Source of the DNA: JACKJA01 sp050297015
GTDB lineage: Bacteria > Pseudomonadota > Alphaproteobacteria > Micavibrionales > Micavibrionaceae
Direction of reading: 5' to 3'
Assembly (NCBI GenBank): GCA_050297015.1
Contig: JBNKRZ010000011.1
Coordinates: forward strand, 142,730 to 206,729
DNA length: 64,000 nucleotides
The position numbers were made by a program, and so were the translations under genes. How positions within the stretch are numbered: position 1 is the first letter of the stretch; each line of letters begins with the position of its first letter. The notes under the pieces were generated by a model. That model was not told the DNA's origin. It ran no database searches and saw only the letters and a program-made list of their open reading frames with translations. Positions 54,680 to 63,860 of this stretch are shown piece after piece.

Positions 54680-55630
54680 ATGAGTGTTGTAGAAAATAAA
54701 ATCCGGATTGGAACGCGGGCCTCGGCGCTGGCAATGGTGCAAACCAATATGGTGGCGGATGCCTTGCGCGGCGCACATCCCGGCCTTTCCGTTGAAATCA
54801 TAAAAATCGAAACCTCTGGAGAATGGAAACCGGCGGAGGGAGAAAACCGTCTTTCCGAAGCGCAGGGCGGTAAGGGCCTGTTTGCCAAGGAAATCGAACA
54901 AGCGATTTTGGAAAAGCGCGTCGATTGCGGCGTTCATTCGATGAAGGACATGCCCTCTTTCCTGCCGGAGGGGTTGGCGCTCGACCATGTTTTCCCGCGC
55001 GAGGATGCCCGCGATGCTTTCCTGTCGAATGATTACAAAACATTTTCCGATCTGCCGGAGGGGGCAACTGTCGGCACGTCTTCGCTCCGGCGGCAGGCGA
55101 TGATTCTGGCCCGGCGTCCTGATTTGAAAATTGTGCCATTCCGCGGCAATGTCCCAACCCGCATAGAAAAACTCCGCGCCGGGCAGGTCGATGCCACGCT
55201 GTTGGCTATGGCGGGGCTGAACCGTTTGGCGCTGACGGATGAAATCTCCTCTATCATTGCGCCGGAGGAAATGTTGCCCGCGTCCTGTCAGGGGATCGTC
55301 GGCATTGAAACGCGCACGGAGGATGAAAAAACGCGCTCATTATTTGATCCGCTCCATTGCCCGGAAACGGGCTTGCGCGCGGCGGCAGAACGGGCGGCAT
55401 TGCAGGTGCTTGATGGGTCCTGTCACACGCCGATCGGGGCGTATGCGGTACTGGATGACGGTCAAATGCATTTGCGTGTGATGGTTGCCGATTTGGACGG
55501 TTCCCGCACATGGTTCGAAGAAGCAACGGAAATGGTGGCGGATATATCGTCTGCGATAGCGCTGGGTGAAAAGCTGGGGCACGCTCTCAAAACAATCGTG
55601 CCGCCGGAGATTTTAGAACAAGTCGCTTGA
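54680..55630 (+). CDS. hemC: Porphobilinogen deaminase (hydroxymethylbilane synthase)
   Basis: A protein of about 316 residues that polymerises four porphobilinogens in haem synthesis. The N-terminal IRIGTRASALAMVQ and the catalytic region VHSMKDMPSFLPEGL are diagnostic. The dipyrromethane cofactor Cys is in DGSCHTPIGA. The ATG at 54680 fits the family; a TTG frame start at 54650 is unlikely. hemD follows after the divergent GNAT gene. Confidence 0.96.
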   Translation: MSVVENKIRIGTRASALAMVQTNMVADALRGAHPGLSVEIIKIETSGEWKPAEGENRLSEAQGGKGLFAKEIEQAILEKRVDCGVHSMKDMPSFLPEGLALDHVFPREDARDAFLSNDYKTFSDLPEGATVGTSSLRRQAMILARRPDLKIVPFRGNVPTRIEKLRAGQVDATLLAMAGLNRLALTDEISSIIAPEEMLPASCQGIVGIETRTEDEKTRSLFDPLHCPETGLRAAAERAALQVLDGSCHTPIGAYAVLDDGQMHLRVMVADLDGSRTWFEEATEMVADISSAIALGEKLGHALKTIVPPEILEQVA

Positions 55631-55633
55631 ATC

Positions 55634-56164
55634 TTACGGGGTTAATCTCTTTTCCATTTGATAACCGACAATCCTCGTAATATATGTTTTGCCTTGGTCG
55701 AGATAATCGAAAAAATCGCGGGTGATTTCAAAACCGCTTTTGTTGTATAAGGCCCGCGCCGGGGTGCTTTTTTCTTCAGCACTGACGTGCAAAAAGATGC
55801 TGCGTAGGTTCTTCTCTTTTGCCCACTCTTCGCTCGCCTGAAGGAGGGATTGCGCCGCACCTCGTTGCCTAAAGTCGGGATGGATGTATAGCGATAAAAT
55901 GTGTCCCTTTACTTCATCGAATTGTGCGCCAAGGGATATTAGAGGGCGTTCATCTTTATAGACTTTTACAACGCCCGCAATACGCTCTGCGGTGCGGGCA
56001 ACAAAGATTTGTGCCGTGTCGTCTGTTTGTAAAAATTTTGTGATATATTCGTGCGCCTGCGCCCCGAACCCTTCCTCTATGTAATGTGGCAAGAGAAGCG
56101 CTTTGATTTGATCGCTGTCTTCGGGGGTTGCGGAGGCTATATAAAGATCGTTATTCTCGTTCAT
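55634..56164 (-). CDS. GNAT-family N-acetyltransferase
   Basis: A protein of about 176 residues. The acetyl-CoA-binding motif HILSLYIHPDFRQRGAAQSL (R/QxxGxG/A type) and the C-terminal ARALYNKSGFEI are typical. The ATG at 56164 is preferred; a longer frame from 56308 overlaps hemD. It is inserted between hemC and hemD on the opposite strand. The substrate is unknown. Confidence 0.9.
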   Translation of the reverse strand: MNENNDLYIASATPEDSDQIKALLLPHYIEEGFGAQAHEYITKFLQTDDTAQIFVARTAERIAGVVKVYKDERPLISLGAQFDEVKGHILSLYIHPDFRQRGAAQSLLQASEEWAKEKNLRSIFLHVSAEEKSTPARALYNKSGFEITRDFFDYLDQGKTYITRIVGYQMEKRLTP

Positions 56165-56195
56165 GGATATGGTTTTAACACAAAGCGTTTGAATT

Positions 56196-56921
56196 ATGCA
56201 AAATAAAACGGTTTTGATTACACGCCCCGCCGGGCAGGCCGAGGAGGTTATGGCGGCTGTTCGTGCCTGTGGCTTTACGCCTTTGCATGTGCCCATGCTA
56301 GAGATCAAAGCGCTGGATGATATAAAAATCCCGGATTTGAGCGCTTATCAGGGGCTTGTATTTACCAGCGCCAACGGTATTGAGGTTTTTGCCGCTCTTT
56401 CACCTGTTCGCGACCTTCCTGTTTACACAGTCGGCGCAGGCACGCAAAAGAAAGCTTTTCAAAACGGTTTTGATTATGTAAAATTAAATGAGGGAGAGGG
56501 GGGCGCCATAGGCCTCTCTTCCTATCTTCAATCTCTTTTGGCGCAAGGCAAAATCTCGGCGGACAAGCCGCTTTTACACCCTTGTGGTGTGGATGTAAAA
56601 ATGCCCGTAAGCGTGCCGGGAATGACCGTGGAACAGCTCCCCATCTATAAGGCAGAAAAGATGAAGGTTTTACCGCCAGAGATCATGGATACTCTGGATG
56701 CCAGGACGATAGAGGCGATCCTTTTTTATTCGGCACGTACGGCTGAGGCCTTCGTTTCTTTGCTCGAAAAATGCGAGCGTACGGAACTCGTTTCTTCAAT
56801 AAAAGCCTTGTGTATCAGCGATTCGGTGGTAAAGTCGTGCGAGGATTTGCCATGGAAAAACGTACAGGTTGCCGCCCGTGCAGATGGCAAAGCGATGATT
56901 GATTTGATAAACGCTTTATAA
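56196..56921 (+). CDS. hemD: Uroporphyrinogen-III synthase
   Basis: A 241-residue protein that cyclises hydroxymethylbilane with ring D inversion. The two-domain pattern is seen: VLITRPAGQAEEV at the N-terminus, LVFTSANGIEVFA in the first domain, then AILFYSARTAEAF and a C-terminal AARADGKAM. Sequence conservation is low, as is usual for HemD. It stands upstream of the mitofilin-like gene as in other alphaproteobacteria. Confidence 0.9.
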   Translation: MQNKTVLITRPAGQAEEVMAAVRACGFTPLHVPMLEIKALDDIKIPDLSAYQGLVFTSANGIEVFAALSPVRDLPVYTVGAGTQKKAFQNGFDYVKLNEGEGGAIGLSSYLQSLLAQGKISADKPLLHPCGVDVKMPVSVPGMTVEQLPIYKAEKMKVLPPEIMDTLDARTIEAILFYSARTAEAFVSLLEKCERTELVSSIKALCISDSVVKSCEDLPWKNVQVAARADGKAMIDLINAL

Positions 56922-56973
56922 ATTTTAAAGACGTACACCCCAAGGATTTAATAAACACGTACAAGGCAGGACA

Positions 56974-58695
56974 ATGACAGCTATGAGTGATCGTAACGAC
57001 AATGATGACGCCCTAAACAATGCCGGTGAGATTATCGACCGTTTTGGCGGCATACGCCCCATGGCCAAAAAAATGAATGTCGCGGTTACGACGGTGCAGG
57101 GCTGGAAGAAACGCGATGTCATCCCCGGTAGCCGCCGGAACGAAGTTTTATCAGCGGCGCAGACCCATAATGTCGATCTGTCAGATTTGTTGGGCGGGGC
57201 AACAATTGCCAATGAAAATAACTTCGATGCGGCGGTTATCAAAGCGCAAAAACAGGAAACGCCCGAACGCCGCGCCCAACATGAAAACGCCGTGCGTGTT
57301 GCCAAGGCACGTGAAGAAAAGGAAAAACAAAAGAAACTGGCTGAAAAACACGGGCTGGAAGGAATTATGAGCGGCGACCTTTTGATGGAAGAAATCAAAC
57401 GGGCCGAAAAAAATGCGATAGGAACCAGCGCTTGGGTTTCGGCACTTTTTATCTTGATGACCATATTTGTAGCGGTTCTTTTACTGTGGCCCAGCAAACA
57501 GAAAATCGATGAAAACGGCGCGGCCATTTCCGATCTGACAAGTGAAGTAAAAACGGTTGCAAAAGATCATAAATCTTTCTTGAAAGGCTTGATTCCGGAT
57601 GATGTGAAAGCGCAAATCGATCAGATCAAAGGGCAGGCCATCGTTCTACAGGAAACATTGCAAACGGCCAAAGAGCAGGCTGAATCCATGTCTTCCGGGG
57701 TGATGGGGGCTGATGCCGGCCCTCTATCCGCGCGGATTGGCCATCTGGAAGACCAGATGCGCACAATGGAAGCACCGACAGATCTAACCGCGATGATGAG
57801 TAAGCTGGAAACGTTGAGCCGTACGGTTGAAGGGCAAAGCCAGCTTATGGGCTCTTTTGAAGAGCTCCAAAATATCGTCACCGGGATGCAGGGACAAATG
57901 GGCGCATTGGATAGCGCTTTGGAGTCTGTGCAAACAGCCGGGGACAGCGATTTAGGCCAAACGCTGGAGGGGCTATCCGGCACAGATTTGAAAGCCGCTG
58001 CTTTGCTTTTGGGACTATCGCAATTCCGCACATCTTTGAACCGCAGCGAGCCTTTTGATGATGATCTGGCGTTGTTGCAAAATCTGTTAGGGGAAGATCA
58101 TCCTGAATTGCAATCGGCTCTTATCGAATTGGCACCGCATGCACAAGATGGCGTTTTATCGCCGGAACGCCTTTCCGATGAGTTTAAAGGACTGGCCGGG
58201 GATATTGTTGTCTCATCTTTAACGGGGGAGAACATCTCTATCCAGGAAAAAGCCAAAGCACGCTTGAACGAATTGTTACAAGTCGAAAAAAACGGAGAGC
58301 TGATTACCGGAACGGATACGCAAGCCTCCGTGGCGCGGGCGCAAAAAATGCTCGATGACGGGAATATCGAGGGCGCACTGGCCGAGCTGCAAACATTGGA
58401 GGGTTCTGCTGCGGAAACCGCCGCACCGTTCATGAACGAAGCAGCCATGACCTTAATGGCAAGTGATGTTGAATCACTATTGAGTGAGCTGGTGAGTATG
58501 CGCACCGGAATCGGCGGCAATGTTCCCTACATCGCCAAAGGGCACGATTTAAAATCCCTTATCAACCGTGTCGAACAAGCGGTGCCGGGGGGCAGCGTTG
58601 TGAGTGACGAAAGCGGCAGCGTTAATATCTTACAGAAAAAAAAGGGCTTCCAACCACCGAAATTGGCACCAGCTATCCCATCCTCAATGGATTGA
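56974..58695 (+). CDS. Mic60/mitofilin-like membrane protein with N-terminal helix-turn-helix
   Basis: A 573-residue protein (a second ATG at 56983 is possible). Position between hemD and hemY, one membrane helix (about 154-173), a long helical region and a C-terminal segment DGNIEGALAELQTLEG with following helices all match bacterial mitofilin (COG4223, Mic60). Unlike typical members, the cytoplasmic N-terminus (about 16-72) is a Cro/CII-like HTH (RPMAKKMNVAVTTVQGWKKR), followed by a charged linker. Mic60 shapes intracytoplasmic membranes in alphaproteobacteria; the HTH could tie the membrane to DNA or be a protein-binding module (inference). Confidence 0.8.
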   Translation: MTAMSDRNDNDDALNNAGEIIDRFGGIRPMAKKMNVAVTTVQGWKKRDVIPGSRRNEVLSAAQTHNVDLSDLLGGATIANENNFDAAVIKAQKQETPERRAQHENAVRVAKAREEKEKQKKLAEKHGLEGIMSGDLLMEEIKRAEKNAIGTSAWVSALFILMTIFVAVLLLWPSKQKIDENGAAISDLTSEVKTVAKDHKSFLKGLIPDDVKAQIDQIKGQAIVLQETLQTAKEQAESMSSGVMGADAGPLSARIGHLEDQMRTMEAPTDLTAMMSKLETLSRTVEGQSQLMGSFEELQNIVTGMQGQMGALDSALESVQTAGDSDLGQTLEGLSGTDLKAAALLLGLSQFRTSLNRSEPFDDDLALLQNLLGEDHPELQSALIELAPHAQDGVLSPERLSDEFKGLAGDIVVSSLTGENISIQEKAKARLNELLQVEKNGELITGTDTQASVARAQKMLDDGNIEGALAELQTLEGSAAETAAPFMNEAAMTLMASDVESLLSELVSMRTGIGGNVPYIAKGHDLKSLINRVEQAVPGGSVVSDESGSVNILQKKKGFQPPKLAPAIPSSMD

Positions 58696-58817
58696 TTTTT
58701 ATGATACTGTAACCCTTATAACCTCTTCCTAAGTTCTGGATTGCAGGACGCAGGGCGGGTACAATAAAAGCGGTTGGAAGATTCGCCCGCCGCCTTTTGT
58801 TGTGAAAGAGGTTTTTC

Positions 58818-60191
58818 GTGCTTCGCGCTTTATGGTTTCTGATTAAGCTTGGCTTGTTTATCGCTGCGGCCCTTTGGGTGGCCGCGCGCCCTGGCGAGGT
58901 CACGATTAACTGGCTGGGCTACGATATACGGATTGATGTGGGGTTCGCCCTTCTTTTGGGGCTGGGGCTTCTGTTTTTGTTTGCGGCAATCTTGCAAGTC
59001 CTTGCCCTTCCCTCCCTATGGCGTAACAGGCGCTCTCATAGACGGCATGAACAGGGAATGCAAGCTGTTGTACGCAACTTGAGTGCGCTGGCAGCGGGCG
59101 ATGTGCGGGCGGCAGAAAAAAATCTAAAAAAAATACGGGCAACATTGCCGGGGAAAAACGGCTTAACTTTGCTTTTGGAATCGCAAACAGCGCGATTGAG
59201 CGGCGATTCAATGCGCGCGCATCAGGGGTTTAAAAAAATGCTCGCGCACAAAGACACCGCCTTTTTGGGGCTGCGCGCTTTGATATCTGAATCGCTGGAA
59301 CAAAAAGATTATGATGCGACTCTGATCTTGGCGCGACAAGCCTTAGCGCATCACAAAAAGCAGGGATGGCTATTACAGCTGGTTTACCGCTTGGAATTAA
59401 AAGCCGGACTATGGGCGGCCGCAGAGAAAACGCTCAAACGTGCGCTTAAGCATAAAGCATTTGAATCCCAAATAGTGCGTAATGACCAAACGGTTTTGTG
59501 GCTCTGCCGCGGCGATAAAGCGCTGGAGCGCGGCGATAAACATGGGGCGCTGACACTCTATAAGAAAGCACACAAAGCTGAACCGGGCTTTGTCCCGGCG
59601 ACCCTACGATTGGCGGAATACTACAAACAAGCCCGCAAACGACGTTTGGCCGTTGCGGCGATCGAACAAACATGGCGCCGTACGCCACACCCGGAATTGG
59701 CGGCTCTTTGGGCAGAGCTAGCCCCAAAAAACAAACCGCATGACAGCGCCGCGCGGCTGCGTTGGGCAGAACGGCTAATAACGATAGCGCCCGATGAACA
59801 CGCCGCAGAAGGGCACTTGGCGACGGCAAAAGCGGCGTTGAATGACGGGCTATGGGGAGAGGCCGAACATCATTTGAAAGAGGCCGAAAAAACAGCACCA
59901 TCGGCACGTCTATATCGCCTATGGGCGCAATTATCCGAAGCACAAAGACGCTCTGATGATGCTGTGATTTATTGGGGAAAGGCGGCGCAAGCCCCAGCGG
60001 GAAAGGTTTGGCATTGCAAAAAAAGCGGCCAGATTTTTGAACACTGGCAAGCACGCACTTTACCGCAGGGGCTGTTTAACACCGTGGTTTGGGGGCTACC
60101 GAACGTAGAAGCACTCTCTCAAAATCAGGACATAGGCACGGCCCGGTGGGACGCTTATTCTTCCGGATTGTCCCTGCCTGTTGATATATAG
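58818..60191 (+). CDS. hemY: HemY-like TPR membrane protein
   Basis: A 457-residue protein with two membrane helices (about 6-24 and 38-65) and a long cytoplasmic TPR region from about 85 to 430. The N-terminus is HemY-like (WVAARPGEVTINWLGYDI). HemY of proteobacteria is linked to haem synthesis but its enzymatic role is unsettled; it is unlike Bacillus HemY. A GTG start with AGG upstream. The 122-bp gap from the mic60-like gene has GGGCG/CGCCC arms that may form a weak hairpin. Confidence 0.9.
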   Translation: MLRALWFLIKLGLFIAAALWVAARPGEVTINWLGYDIRIDVGFALLLGLGLLFLFAAILQVLALPSLWRNRRSHRRHEQGMQAVVRNLSALAAGDVRAAEKNLKKIRATLPGKNGLTLLLESQTARLSGDSMRAHQGFKKMLAHKDTAFLGLRALISESLEQKDYDATLILARQALAHHKKQGWLLQLVYRLELKAGLWAAAEKTLKRALKHKAFESQIVRNDQTVLWLCRGDKALERGDKHGALTLYKKAHKAEPGFVPATLRLAEYYKQARKRRLAVAAIEQTWRRTPHPELAALWAELAPKNKPHDSAARLRWAERLITIAPDEHAAEGHLATAKAALNDGLWGEAEHHLKEAEKTAPSARLYRLWAQLSEAQRRSDDAVIYWGKAAQAPAGKVWHCKKSGQIFEHWQARTLPQGLFNTVVWGLPNVEALSQNQDIGTARWDAYSSGLSLPVDI

Positions 60192-60229
60192 TCGTTTAAA
60201 GACAACAAAAGCACAAGCGACGAAGCATA

Positions 60230-60263
60230 GAAATAGTGCTAGCGTCGAAATAGTGCTAGCGTC
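60230..60263. repeat. Tandem 17-bp duplication at the end of the ligase gene
   Basis: GAAATAGTGCTAGCGTC is repeated exactly at 60230-60246 and 60247-60263. The second copy contains the TAG stop of the minus-strand ligase gene. It is a simple recent-looking duplication in the convergent gap to hemY. Confidence 0.85.
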
Positions 60264-62229
60264 TATGTCCCTGCATTTTTGTCTGATGCCGTTGTAAATT
60301 CCGCGCCATATTTTGGGCCTGATTAAAGAGCTGTTGGTAACCACGCAAATTTCCCAATTGCCGCTGCATATTAGCCGTTTCCATCAAATAATGGACGGAT
60401 ACAGGCGCCTTAGGCCGCGGCCAACGCAGGCCGTCCTCCAAAACCGCCAGCGCCTTTTTGAATTCTCCGCGCTTTTTATAGATAGCGGCCAGTCCAATCC
60501 GTGCATCGACATTCAAAGGATCCGCCGCCAGCAAGCGCCGCAGTTCTTGCTCGGCCTTACGGTAACCATCAGGAATGACATCTCCCTGCGCTGCAAAATA
60601 CAATTTAGCGCGCAAATCCCAAATATGCGTCATCGCCGGATGGGTTTCCTCCAAACGGTCCAGATAAATCATCGCTTCTTTGTAGAGTCCTTCCCTCTCC
60701 GATAAGGAAAGATTTTTCTTCTTATTGATGAAGCGATCAATCACAAAACGGGCATGATATTCATCACAATGAAAACCGTTTCCCGGCCCCCAAAAGCAAA
60801 GCCGGTCAAGCGCGGCTTTTGCCTGTTTTTTTTGACCTTCCCTCATCAAGCTCTTCACTTCGGCCGTATAATGAACATCCGCTACGGCGCGCGCAACCCA
60901 CACGCCGGACAAAAGACACAAAGCCACCAGAGCCACGCCCAAACCTTTATGCATTGTCGCCCCACACTCAGCAACAGACCAGCGCGCATCCGGCAACGCT
61001 TCCTCCGTTTTTACATACCAATAAGCCAGCAAAATCGCAGCCGGAATCAAAACCACGGGCATGTACAAATGGAAGCTGATATGGGTATGCATCGCCAGCG
61101 TTCCCACAGCCAAAAACGGAACGATGATATGAGCACGCAAGGCATAATCCTGCCCCGCCGCCAGAACAGCCCGCACCGTACGCCACAACACCGCCAGCAA
61201 AAAGCCATAAAACAAAAACGGAGCCATAACCCCCATTTCGGCCCCGAACTGTAGCGGATCCATATGCGCAAAATAGCCGTCACTGACATCTTTCACATCG
61301 CGATAATAGCCGTAATAATAAGAAAAAGAGACAAGCCCCGTTCCCGTCCACGGATGAGCCATCATCATTTGCAGCGTTGAATCCCAAAGGGAAAGACGAT
61401 CGACGACGCTGTGCGTATGCCCCATCCCCGGCATTGTCACGACATATTTTTCAAGCAACCCGGTACTTTTGATGTTGACGATCAAAGTCCACAGCCCCGT
61501 CACAAAAGCAAAAGCCGCCGTGCGAATCCAAAAGTGCGTCACAGCCGGTTTCACAAACAACAAGAACAGCGGCAAAACCAAAACCGCCACCAAAAAAGCG
61601 CCACGGCTTTGCGTCACCAGCAAAGCAAATAACAGCAAAGCCGCCAAAGCACCGGCAGCGATAACAACCCACCGTCCGCGCGCCATAAAGAAAAGCCCCA
61701 ACGCCGGAAAAAGGGCCATATTCAAAACCGCGGCCATATTGTTGGGGTTGAGCATAGGATGTTTAATGCGCGGTCCAAACACATCATAGAGAAAGAAAAA
61801 CTGCGTTGCCGCCCACACAGCCGTCGCCGCCATCATCAACAAAAAGAGAATAAATGCTCCCCGCGTCACAAAAGCAGAGTCGGGTGCCATAACCAACGCA
61901 AAGAATAAAAAGGGAAGCGCCGAAAGAATAAAAAAGAACAAAGTGCTCATATAGGGAATCGTCGACCAAAACAGCGATATGCCCATATACGCCCAGAATA
62001 AAAACAGAAAAATCGCCGTAGCCGAGCACGGCAAAGCCCAAGGTGCCAGACGCCCGAATGGTCGAAGCATCAATAGGCCGGCAATCAGCAACCCGATCAA
62101 AGCCGGCGCGAACAGCATGCTGTCGGTGCCACGAAAAAACAGGGCGGCACCAAAAGCGCCGCCCAAAAACAGAAAGGAAAAAACGTTATTCCATCCCAAT
62201 AGCGGCTTTATAAAGCTCAAGAAGTTCAT
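60256..62229 (-). CDS. O-antigen ligase-like membrane protein with C-terminal TPR
   Basis: A protein of about 657 residues with about 12 membrane helices to residue 440, including the Wzy_C periplasmic loop (MAHPWTGTGLVSFSYYY). After a membrane helix near 432-450, the C-terminal domain (about 460-655) has TPR-like repeats (ALAVLEDGLRWPRP). This ligase-plus-TPR type joins glycans to lipid or to proteins. It overlaps the gapR 3' end by 44 nt. The start at 62229 is uncertain. Confidence 0.85.
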   Translation of the reverse strand: MNFLSFIKPLLGWNNVFSFLFLGGAFGAALFFRGTDSMLFAPALIGLLIAGLLMLRPFGRLAPWALPCSATAIFLFLFWAYMGISLFWSTIPYMSTLFFFILSALPFLFFALVMAPDSAFVTRGAFILFLLMMAATAVWAATQFFFLYDVFGPRIKHPMLNPNNMAAVLNMALFPALGLFFMARGRWVVIAAGALAALLLFALLVTQSRGAFLVAVLVLPLFLLFVKPAVTHFWIRTAAFAFVTGLWTLIVNIKSTGLLEKYVVTMPGMGHTHSVVDRLSLWDSTLQMMMAHPWTGTGLVSFSYYYGYYRDVKDVSDGYFAHMDPLQFGAEMGVMAPFLFYGFLLAVLWRTVRAVLAAGQDYALRAHIIVPFLAVGTLAMHTHISFHLYMPVVLIPAAILLAYWYVKTEEALPDARWSVAECGATMHKGLGVALVALCLLSGVWVARAVADVHYTAEVKSLMREGQKKQAKAALDRLCFWGPGNGFHCDEYHARFVIDRFINKKKNLSLSEREGLYKEAMIYLDRLEETHPAMTHIWDLRAKLYFAAQGDVIPDGYRKAEQELRRLLAADPLNVDARIGLAAIYKKRGEFKKALAVLEDGLRWPRPKAPVSVHYLMETANMQRQLGNLRGYQQLFNQAQNMARNLQRHQTKMQGHRR

Positions 62230-62488
62230 CTTCCTCACGCCGTTTTTCGATATCCATTTTGCGAAGTTTTAAAATCCGTCGCATGGTTTTTGTGTCAAAT
62301 CCCACGGCTTTGGCCTCGCCATACACTTCCTTGATATCCTCGGCCAGCGCCGCTTTTTCCTCTTCTAAACGCTCAATACGTTCAAGAAAAGCGCGCAGAC
62401 GCTTACCCGCCACGCCGCCGACATCCTTGTCCTCGTTATCATCCCCCGCGTTCCCTTGCGGAAAACTCGCCACATTACCATCGGTCAT
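62186..62488 (-). CDS. gapR: DUF2312 nucleoid protein GapR
   Basis: A 100-residue protein of the DUF2312 family. The core from about 28 to 97 (LRAFLERIERLEEEKAALAEDIKEVYGEAKAVGFD, then LRKMDIEKRREEDELLELY) matches Caulobacter GapR, which binds overtwisted, AT-rich DNA as a tetramer around the helix. The N-terminal 25 residues are acidic and disordered. It is nearly universal in alphaproteobacteria and absent elsewhere, which supports the taxonomy. Confidence 0.93.
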   Translation of the reverse strand: MTDGNVASFPQGNAGDDNEDKDVGGVAGKRLRAFLERIERLEEEKAALAEDIKEVYGEAKAVGFDTKTMRRILKLRKMDIEKRREEDELLELYKAAIGME

Positions 62489-62571
62489 CGTTGTACATCT
62501 CCTTACTTGTGCTGTTTATTTGAGTTCTTACAAATAAACAGCTAAGCGCTCAGGCTCAAGAGCTATTAATT

Positions 62572-63237
62572 TTATTTCTTAGCCGCCGCTACATTCCAGC
62601 CTTCGATCATCATACCGTCATAACCATAGCCTTCACCCACATGAACGACCTGAACGATAACCGTCATACGGCGATTCACCGCCGCTGCCCCCGTAACACC
62701 AACTTGAGAGCGCGCAAGATAAGTCATTGTCACAGGCACTTCGAAACGCCAGCGATAATAGCCCTCCACGGCCCCGGAGCGGGTAAGAACAGGGAAAGAT
62801 TCAACATAGCTGTTCACAACCATGTCATTACTCTGAAGCACTTCAAGAATACGGTTTTTTTCAAGAAACCCCTCATAAGCCGTTAACCCCGCGGGCGTAA
62901 GCAGCTCCTCCAGAGCTGCGTGCTGTTCCTCATATTTCAACATATCAAGGCTCAAAGCTTGCGCCACTGTCTCAGCCGCCCATTGAGCGACTTGGTCCTT
63001 ATGACGGTGCGGCTGAGATAAATCCGCAGCCGTTCCACCGGAACGGAAAAGACTTCCCCAGAAACTCTTTCCTTTTTGAGGTTCGACAGGCTGGATAAAA
63101 GGTGCCTTAATCGTCCCGTCATCAAGCAAAATCGGCAAAGAGTCATCTTCCTCGTAGCTTTGCGCAAAAGCCGCCCCGGCAAAGGCGAAAGCGCATAGAA
63201 AAACGGTCAACGGCAACAAAACAGTTATTCTTCTCAT
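62572..63237 (-). CDS. Secreted DotI/IcmL-like protein
   Basis: A protein of about 221 residues. The signal peptide ends near AAFAQ (about 26). The domain from about 85 to 215 (VAQWAAETVAQALSLDML, then YYRWRFEVPVTMTYLAR) resembles the periplasmic domain of DotI/IcmL of type IVB secretion systems. No other dot/icm gene is in the window, and the membrane anchor is replaced by a cleavable signal. GGGAGG lies before the ATG at 63237. It may be a repurposed single protein. Confidence 0.75.
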   Translation of the reverse strand: MRRITVLLPLTVFLCAFAFAGAAFAQSYEEDDSLPILLDDGTIKAPFIQPVEPQKGKSFWGSLFRSGGTAADLSQPHRHKDQVAQWAAETVAQALSLDMLKYEEQHAALEELLTPAGLTAYEGFLEKNRILEVLQSNDMVVNSYVESFPVLTRSGAVEGYYRWRFEVPVTMTYLARSQVGVTGAAAVNRRMTVIVQVVHVGEGYGYDGMMIEGWNVAAAKK

Positions 63238-63260
63238 GATACCTCCCACACCTTTCATCA

Positions 63261-63857
63261 CTATGCTGATCTTTTTATTTTGCCAAGAATCTTACCCATT
63301 TGCATCACATTTTCGATTCTGCGGTCCAAAAAATCGTAAGTAGCGGCGTTATCGGTGCTCTCATCCCCCAGCCAAGCCAACGTCGTTGTCGCCAAAACCC
63401 CCGACAAAATGCCGCGCTTTGTATAACGATTATAATCGGTTGCCGTATCGCCGGCCCATTCCCAAATCACATCGGCCGTACGCCAAACCGCTTGCCCCGC
63501 CCCCCATCCATGCGGCGGAATCGCCCCATATGAGCCTGCCAGTTTCACAGCCTCCTTATAAGGCGTCAGAACCTTTATCCGTGTTTTTACCGCCAGCGCC
63601 ACCCGCTCTCGCACTTTGAGTAAAGTCGGATCCACAGAATCCAGTGCTTCCATCATTTTCCGGTCGGCCCAATCGGAAAAATGACTGACGGCTTCCGGCA
63701 AGCCACCGGGAAAGAGCGCCCACAATATACCCTCTTCATAATTGCCTTCCTGTGCCGCTTTTTCAAAAAGCGTCCATTTCCAGCCCTCAAAAGGCACATC
63801 AGGCAACACGGCCTCCACAAGCGCATCGCGAATTTTTATCGTCTCATCTGTTTCCAT
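63261..63857 (-). CDS. COQ9-family protein
   Basis: A 198-residue helical protein that matches COQ9: PFEGWKWTLFEKAAQEG, then LFPGGLPEAVSHFSDWAD, and WEWAGDTATDYNRYTKRGIL near the C-terminus. COQ9 binds lipid and supports COQ7 in ubiquinone synthesis. The fold is TetR-like. It lies 24 bp upstream of the DotI-like gene. An element end (63861-63876) lies 3 bp before its ATG, so its ribosome site may have been replaced. Confidence 0.9.
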   Translation of the reverse strand: METDETIKIRDALVEAVLPDVPFEGWKWTLFEKAAQEGNYEEGILWALFPGGLPEAVSHFSDWADRKMMEALDSVDPTLLKVRERVALAVKTRIKVLTPYKEAVKLAGSYGAIPPHGWGAGQAVWRTADVIWEWAGDTATDYNRYTKRGILSGVLATTTLAWLGDESTDNAATYDFLDRRIENVMQMGKILGKIKRSA

Positions 63858-63860
63858 GTC

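Noticed and set aside
58703..58711. GATACTGTA after the mic60-like gene as another element end
   Set aside because: Only nine bases match, there is no overlap with the stop codon and nothing of the core follows.
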